NCBI GenBank assembly: GCA_918807975.1
Contig: OU964935.1
Span: forward strand, 9,263,823-9,327,822
Source of the DNA: Aplidium turbinatum
Taxonomy: Eukaryota > Chordata > Ascidiacea > Aplousobranchia > Polyclinidae
Length of the DNA: 64,000 nt
Reading direction: 5' to 3'
Shown here one piece after another: positions 47,801-56,800 of this stretch (positions are counted from its first letter, which is position 1; each line of letters begins with the position of its first letter). A model generated the notes under the pieces. That model searched no databases, was not told the origin of the DNA, and saw only the letters and a list, made by a program, of their open reading frames with translations. Both the position numbers and the translations under genes were made by a program.

Positions 47801-50800
47801 TAGCCATACGCCCCGTTAACTATATGGTATACCGTAGGCTTACCTGTAACATGTTGTTTGATAATTGTATCCCGCAAAGCCAAAATTAATGTTGATGAAT
47901 GATTACTGAAAGTTTGATTCATTGGATTTTACAGTGACTTGACCATTGTCAACACTCAAACAGACAAAGGCAATGACAAAACGCTGACTTTGATAACCGA
48001 TGCAGAGGAAGACAGGTAGAGTATGTTGATTTTTGTCTTGGCGAAATAACCTTCGTTTGGTGAGGTATAAATGTAAAACATATACAAAAAGATCGTTTTT
48101 GTATTTTTTTCTAGTAAAAACGACAAAAAAGGATTACTGGAGTAAAAACTTTGAAAGAATCCCTGCACTTCTGATAGTCGCTGAGTCTTGATTTATTCGG
48201 CTCGCTGCTGAAATTAAGCCTTCCCTATAGTCCTTTAATTACACATTACAGTTTTACTGCAGATTTGTTTTGGTTCGCATAAGTAGCTACGCCTACTAAG
48301 CTAACCTAAATATAACAAAGCTGCTACCGGAGCATAAGCTACAGAAAATAGGTTAACACAAATAGCTGTATTTTACAATACACGGTAAACGCTGATCCGT
48401 ATAAAACAGTGGTTCCCAACCTTTTTGTTGTCACGAACCCCTTTAGACAAATTGTTAATTCTGCTGACCCCTACCTAAATTTTGCCTGAAACTCAATTAA
48501 CATAACTATTGACTATTGCAAAGAAATTTATTTTCACACGAGTCAGTTCAATCACAGTACTATTGACTATTGTAATAATTATGCTACTCAACTACTGTAC
48601 GGTGTCATATATTGCATTGCCGCTGTGACTCCAGGGATATCTAGAACAACTAGTTGTTCTAGATATCCCTGTGTGAATCCTGCGGCAAATATCAGGTTAA
48701 ACAGTTGCTCAAATAAGAAAATGAATGGATTGTTCAAGAAATGTCAGCAGTATTTGAACATTGAGGGACCCAAAGTGCCATGTCGAAACTTTTTCAACGT
48801 AAGCAAATTTAATGAAATGGTTGTTGTTACCTTTCCTGAACTAAACGACTGAACTGTGGTTGAGTTTTTGACAATGCAACACGCATGTCATCTTCAACGT
48901 CCAGGCGATTTTGATGTTTAGTTTTTATTGTAACAAGAGCTGAGAATCCTGCCTCGCAAAGGTTAAGTGGTTATGAATGGTAACAAAACAATAATCGCTT
49001 GCTTTGCCAAGAATGGGTAGGTTTGCAGTTGTGAGCACCAGAATTCTTCCACAGTTTTTGAATGAAACTCAATGCGTAATAACTCTTTTGATCTCAAATC
49101 AATTAGGTCATCTTTACTGAGATCATTATCATCGCTAATGTTGTTCAAATCAAAAAGAAAAGGATTTCGAATCCATGCTTTAACTTCGTTTGGCAGGTGT
49201 TCTAAATTAAAATAACGTTGAAATGAGACTTGCAGGGTTTCAAATGTGCGCAAAATTTTTCTCTCATGGAGATCAAAAGAGTACATTTTCTTTGAGTTTC
49301 ATCCATCAAGATAAGATTTAACATTGGAAAGTTAGCGTAATTACCTGCTGCCAATCTGTGTTTCCAAACCGGCAACTTGGCTAAAAACGCTCCTGGTCCT
49401 TAAATGCCACGATTGTTAATATGACCGAAATATCGGCTAAGTAGGCCATGACGTATACAAAACTTTTACTCTCGAACAATTTTGAGAGGGGACTTCCTTT
49501 TGCTTTCAAAAAAGTTGATAAATCATTTTTTAGCTGCTGCAGTCGTTTTAAAACTTCTCTAGATAACCAACGTACCTCAGAATGGTACAAAAGTAGCCTA
49601 CTCCGTCATCTGACCCTACCTCTTGACAGGATGAAATTAACGACTTTCACGCAATGTATCAGAATTTCTTTGAGACTTGCTAGTAAAGTTTTTGCTGCTA
49701 AGGCGTACCTGTACAAGAAGCAATGGGTAACAACACCACGCGAGGAGCTTCGTTTTTTACTAAAACAGCAAATCCATTTGTTCCCGAGCATCTACCTGGT
49801 GCTCCATCCGTGCATATAAAAAAGTTTTTTTTTTCTCCAAAATTCATTAAGGTAATCACGGACCCCCAAATGCTTTCTCGTGGACCCCCAAGGGGTCCGC
49901 GAACCCCAGGTTGGAAACCACTGGTATAAAACAAGAGAATCCACTAGGCTTTCAATCGGCTGTCCCGTTTTTCGGAAAACAATCGTCTGCGTACTGTAAT
50001 AAGTAGCCTACAGTCTACTAAACCGATGGCGATGAACGGCCGTTTCATTTTTGATTTATTCGATTTGACAGAAGCTCGACGATTGTCAATATCCAACCAG
50101 CCACAAGAAATGATGAAACTTCGACTTTCAAACGTGATGTGGAAGAAAACAGGTTGGTTGACTTGATTTGTGTTTAGCAAAATAGTTTTAGTAAAGTAGA
50201 AACTCTGAACACCCGCAATGGACGCGCAGCCCTTCAGAATAACCAACTGAAGTCAATCGTGTTTAACAAAACAAAGCAGTTTACTATTTTATTGTAAGGT
50301 AGCATAGTGTAGCAAAAGCATAGTGTAGGATAGGGGGCATAGTGTAGGGGCATAGTGTAGGGGCATAGTGTAGCAAAAGCAGGGTTGAGAAAAACCCGGG
50401 CTTTTCAAAAAAAAAACCAACTCGCTAGTCGGGTGTTTTTGTTTTTTTTGTGTTTTTTAAAAACTATTTGAAAAAGGTACCGTAGTTTCACGCTTATTTC
50501 ACTTCTTCAAAATGAATTTTGGAGCAGGAGCCGGAGTCAATACTTTCGGAGCAGAAGCGCAGACGGAGTAAAAAAAAGTAACTTCGTTCACCTCTGCTAG
50601 GCATGTAGTGAATGCAAAAGTTAATGAAGAAAGGTTATTAGTCAGATGATTAATTTGATTATGTTTTAACAAGATGTTCTGTTTGAGCCTTGGTAGAGAG
50701 CTTGACTTGTTGTACCAGATAGCCTAGCCTACATATAACACTCAGCAACGTTAACGGATTTAACATTTAAGTTAAACACTAAAGAAAAAGTTGTTGTTAT

Positions 50801-53800
50801 TGTGTTATGAATCTACACGGATCTACACGTAGCCTGTACTTTTTTCGTGCATGATTTTTTTTATTACTTGAGGTTTTTGTCGTAGCTAACTTGGGGCCAG
50901 AGGGGGAAGGCACCTGGTCACGCAGCTCACTCCAGAACAGAGAAAAAACACGCAATTTTTCTCGGTTATTAAATTTTTTCACTCGCTCAAGCACATTTTA
51001 TTGATCTAATCAAGAGAATTGGAAACGTGTGTTGTTAGAAGTGGATATAATGGGTGAAAATTCTTGTGTTTTTCCAAAACTGACACAATCAGGTCTAAAA
51101 CTACGAAGATATTATAGTTGTTTTAAAGTAGAAACCCTGGAGAGGCATTCTCATGATAAAATAACTAGCAGGGATGGCAGTAAACACACTTCAAAACCCG
51201 TGAAGTACAACCAGTGCCGGTCTTAGGGTATTGCGGGCCATGTGCGGAATATGTTTTGCGGGCCTCAAGGACAATGATCCAATTCAGTAACGTATTTAGA
51301 AACGGGAGGGGGGTGTTGACGGCCGGCAGGCGAAGCCTGACGGCGTGCACGCTGGAGGCGACACCCAGCGGCGGGGGGACTGGGGGGCCTCCCCAAGAAA
51401 ATTTTGAAAAACTACTTTGAATTTGGTGCATTCTGAGAGCATGTTCAACAAAAATTTGGGTATGAATATTACTGTAAAATGGTGCTGTCCGGTGGCATAG
51501 CAAAAGGATAAGATCATGTTTTCTTGGGCATTTTTCAGAAATAAAGCTAAGTCTCTATGTTTTCTTGTTGCTAATTCCTGGCTGAGATATTTGAATGTTT
51601 GGTAACTAGCTCTTTTAATGTAGTTTCATTTAAAATTAGGCAAACTTTGTTTTAGAGACATAGGTTGATCGCTTTTTTGCCAGATTATTACAGTTTTATT
51701 ATTGATTAATTTTGTCTTTGGTTGATCAAAAAACGATCTTATTCCGGTAAGCCACTAACTTTTATGCTTTAAAGTTAACCCAAAGTTTAGAAAATGTAAA
51801 CAGACGTCATACATCTCGATGAGTATCAGACAAAAAACTGGGGGTGTAACTCCCAAACTCTCACTTGGCTATGCTACTGATCCAATTTGATTTAAGAAAA
51901 TCGGTTTACTTTTACTTGGTTGCATAAATATGCATACAAAGCATGAATGAAAATACATCAAAAACACAATGCTCAACTTTCATGAAATGTGTGCATATTG
52001 TTTTATGGGAATATTTAAGCATGAAATATAACAATGCAAAAGAAACAAACCCAACCAAATGTACCTGTGCAGCAACCAGCAAGGACTCCTTATTATGCTT
52101 AAATTGGTCGGAATCCATCTGAACTCAGAAGTAGGTACCTAGATTGAAGTTGTTTGAAATGCTTGCAAAATGTCCAGCAGGTTCACTTCAGAAAAAGTTT
52201 TTACTAAAACTGCTGGCTGCCAAACTCAAAGTAACCCCGCAACTGAAGATGGGCAATATTCTCTGTCAGAGTCAGTTTCTATACAGTGGCAGAGCAGCAT
52301 TTAATTAAATTGTTTGCCTCATTCCTGCAAATGCAAGTTAAAACATAATCAAGCAGGCTAGAAATGGATTCGTACATGAAACTAAGCCACAACAGGCAAG
52401 ACAACAAAGGGAAATTTTGAAGACGAGTGAAGGTGTTATTATTGAAGACATCATGCATCAAGTACGTAAACCATGCAATCATGCATCTTAATACTTTGCG
52501 GTGAAATACCTCATGTTATACAAACATATTGAAAAATAAATACAGCTACTCAATCCAAGGAAAAAAGCACATTGAGGTGTATATCTCAATAAGTTAAATA
52601 TGAAGTATCATATATAACATAATAAAAAAATGAAAACCACTGCACTTGCTATTTGCATGCCACATCTAGTAGCTCAGAGTAAAGACATGTTGTAAAACAA
52701 TTTTAAGGTTATGGTATAGCGCACACTAAGCATGCCATGTAGTCAGGGCCTCCGAGAGAAATCAGCACTAGTCGGGAAACAACACGAAAAATGGGCCCCA
52801 TAATATTTTTTAGCAAATATTGCATTGCATGTTCGTGTTAAGCTGAAATTAGCCTACTTTCCTCAGCATGAAAAGAACTTCGTTCAATGTAAAAATCATC
52901 AATACTGTATATAATCACTGGATTACACTTGCAGCAAAAATGCCATTGAGGCAAACTATTTTGTCTAGAAAGCTTGTAAACACACAATAGGCCGACAGGC
53001 AACGAAAATAGTTCAACCAAGCATTTAATTCAGGAGTGTCCAAACTTTTCCCCACGCGAGCCAGTCTTGATAATAAGTGTTCGCGGGCCAACAGCCACAA
53101 TAATTTTTCTGAAAACTGCAAGTTGAATTTATATGATTTTTGTGTGCCTGCTGCAGGCCAAAAATAACACATTGTACAACAGGCGCGGGCCATACAAAAA
53201 CGTTTCGTGGGCCGGAGTTGGCCCGCGGGCCGGACTTTGGACATCCCTGATTTAATTCAACCCTTTCTGGACTTTTTGCAATGCAAAGTTACGGATCACA
53301 GCATCAGATGATAAATTATTGCGACGTCTGAATTGATGCACAACATGTCTAGTTAGGCTTTTCAATCGGTTTCGAGTCATAGACCTATACTGGAGCGCAA
53401 ACAATTCTTTACAAATTTCAGTAATTGCTAAAACCACGTTCTCAAAGCATAACCGTTGGAGGTAGCTACCGGAACACTCATAACAAAATTATATGGAAAA
53501 ACCTTTCGAAAGTTGCAATCAATGATTCCTTGTGTAGAGATTATGGGGTGGTTCGTTCTGGTTTGCAGCTGAAGTTTGCTGTGTGGCTTTCTGTCAAAAG
53601 TACCAACTCATCCAAAATGTCTTGAAAAATGTCATTGTTGTAGCCTACAAATGGTTTAAATTTGTCCCACATGCCCGCAACTGCACAACAGACATACGAT
53701 GAAATTTTCATGGAACTTCAAACTCATCGACGATATGTTTAAGTTTGTTGATGCATTTGTCAATTCCAACAACGATCGAATCCTTTGCAATGTACGGTAG

Positions 53801-56800
53801 AATACATTTCGTTCGAATGATTCAGCTAGTTAAGTGGAGTTATAAAAGCGTTCTGTACTCAGGAAAACAAAGTCATTTTCTTTTAAATTTATAATTGCTA
53901 AGATTTATAATCAGCTTTCTCTTACTTAGATTACTTCTTCCTTTAATTTCATTAAATTCATCAGTGAATCTTGCTTAGGACCGTAATCCACATAATGCAA
54001 AGCAGTCACAAATTTAAAACTGCTAGTTGCAGGCTACTTTAGCATTGACTCAGCTTCCGATCAAGCTCTTGTTGGTTCTAACTTGATGCATTTAAGAAAC
54101 GTCTTTAGAGCTCCAATTGCAAAAGGGTAATGTAAAGCATTGGGTTTGACTGCACCCCGCCTTGATTACATTCTCGAAGTCAATTTTCTTTGCAAGATGA
54201 TAGGACAGCTTTCTTTAGATTTTTCAGAAATTCTTCTGTGACTGGTCTATAACTTTAAAGATGCTACAACAAGCTTACAGATAATCAATTAGGCCTACTC
54301 CAAAAAGGATAAGACATTTGAACAACGCTGTCTGTAGGCAACATTATGAATTCCAACTAGATTTAAGCAACAACATCCATAAACAAAAAACTCAAATAAA
54401 GAAAAAAACTCACTACCTTCCAAATCACATCATGAGAAGCATGACCAACAAAAGGCTACTTGACCACACGAAAACAGAAGATCTTTTAACTATGACAAAA
54501 TTACATCCAATTCCAGCAATAAGTTAATAAAATCAAAAGTTTTAAACCTGTTCGGCCACATTAAAAGATCACAATTCGGAATCAGCAAAGTTTGCACAGA
54601 AGGATAAATAGAAGGAAAAAGAAAACGTGGCAGACAACCAAAACGATGGCAAGACAACATCCAATCATGGACCGGACTCAACTTGGCGACACTGGGCGAG
54701 CTGGCTCAAAATCGTCACTCTTGGAAGCAAATAACTCATGTTGATGCGCAATCTGATGCAGGCGGAGATAATGACTGATGATGATGATGATCCATAAACA
54801 AAAAATATACAGGATTTACTTTCTTTAATCGTGCTTGGACTGATACCTTTAACTTATCCTATGCCTGGCCAACGCAGATTTTGAAGTTAAGGTTCAGTTG
54901 TCAAGCAAAAATAGTTCCAGATTAGCTAACACAGCGCAAGTTTTCAAGTTGAAACTATCAATACAATCGAAACCGTTCAGTGATACAGAAATCATTTCAG
55001 CTTCAGATTTTACGTCTTGAAGCTGTTCAACATCGCCTACTATAACACGAAAATGATTTGTTCTTGATGAGAAGAATCGAGAGTGACATTTACAATGATT
55101 GAGAAATACTGGGAACTACGCACTTCATTTAAGAATTTGTTGATTATTTAGTTGGTACATTTTTACTTTAGTACTAAAAATGGGCCCCCCTCAAAAGTGC
55201 AAAAACAAAAAACTACTCGTTTTTCCTTTACAATGTTTTGCTAGGGGGGAAACTGGCCCGACTTCCCCCCCCTCTCGGAGCCACTGCATGTAGTTCATTA
55301 GGGCTATATAGTGAATGATGTAAAATACATGCAAAAATGCTATGGCTAAGGCCGTTTGAGAAAATATTTATCTGGGATTTCTTATCATCAACACCAAATT
55401 TAACTGAATAGACATTTTGTACGCACACTAGCTCTTCGAGCAAAGACTTGGCGTTTAGGTCATTTGGGTAAAAATTAGCCAGCACATCACATTTAGAGGA
55501 AATCGAGCATTTCTGCTATTGATCTAACATCATTGCAAGCAGCTGGAGTTTGAATAAGGCAAAGCTGACCTCAGAATTTAGTGGAATTAATCTGTTACCA
55601 CCAGTAGTGACATCATTTAAGATGTTGTCAAAGAAGTAGATTCACTGGTGTCATTACTGCATTTACTGCAACTAGTATATTTTAAAAATTTAGAAATTGA
55701 AGAATGCTTTGTATATTATAATTGCTCAACAACTTTTTTTTAAATCCTTTTTTTCTTTGCTCCACTTTTACAATGATTAGGTATAGCTAATGGATAAATC
55801 ACTAATGGTACTCTATTATTGAGTTCAACAACCTTTGCTGGTACAAAAATGACATTGGTATATCATCAATCTTCTTCTTCTTGCTTATGAGGCAGCAATT
55901 CGGGTAACATCTCCCAATTGTTGCAACCAGAGCAGTGTCTTCATATATCATCAATCAATCACAGGATTATATTACTATTCAGTGAAAAAAATCTAAGCAA
56001 TGAATAAGTGTACAATGTAGCCTACTGCACAAACTGTATTATACATATCTAAATACAATAACAAGTAGCCTATATTAAGATTTAAAAATTGTTTAGGTTG
56101 GGTACTACAGAGTAATCAATTTGAAACAATTTGAAAAGATCCGGGCCCCTTAAATGTTATTTTTCAATCCATGGCATAACAATGACATTTTAGTACCGTA
56201 CTGTACTGGAAGTAAAATGTATCTAAACACAGTTGCCACAAGATTGAAAATTTTGGTTTCTGTTGTCACTGAGCAATGTTAAACATTTGGTAGCCTACAT
56301 GGCGCTTTGAAAAAACCTGGGCCCTTCAATATTAGATTTTAAAAATTACATGCATAGGGCATAATAATGATAGTTTAATACTGGAAGTAACATGCATTTA
56401 AATTTTCACAAGAGTGAAGTTTCCTGAATTCATAGAATATTAAGTGATTTGATACATGGTGTTTTAAAAATCCGGGCCCTTTAAATGATTAGTTTTAAAA
56501 CTACATATCATATATATGGCATAATAACAATGGTTTTGTATAGAAACTAACATGTATTCTATTTAAATGCAATTGTCACAAAACGAAATTCTGTTGTCAC
56601 ACTGCCATGTTAACTATTTGGCACATGGTGAAATGTCGTGGGTGGCCTAAAAGCATGCAAAGGTGGCCCGACGCGACAATTTCAGCACTTGCCTCACCCT
56701 AAAGCCGCAACTGACTTCAAGGATACCGGTACTTGCTTGGGAATCGAATTGAATTTTTTCCATTGGACATGACAAATATTACCGCATTTTCTGAGTAAAT

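Larger units (their letters stand above)
52744..55286. mobile_element. Family B element, long copy, TSD CATGTAGT
   Basis: CAGGGCCTCCGAGAGAAATC to CCCCTCTCGGAGCCACTG with CATGTAGT at 52736-52743 and 55287-55294. It has the same ends as 8906-9660 but is longer. A minus-strand frame at 55485-55280 reads LANFYPNDLNAKSLLEELVC, which looks like a ZMYM1-type hAT transposase piece, so this may be a decayed autonomous member of the family. Stretches 53250-54230 are likely further decayed antisense coding sequence, too broken to assign. Confidence 0.78.

Noticed and set aside
53252-53437. Minus-strand 61-codon ORF
   Set aside because: No recognisable domain; probably decayed antisense transposase within 52744-55286.
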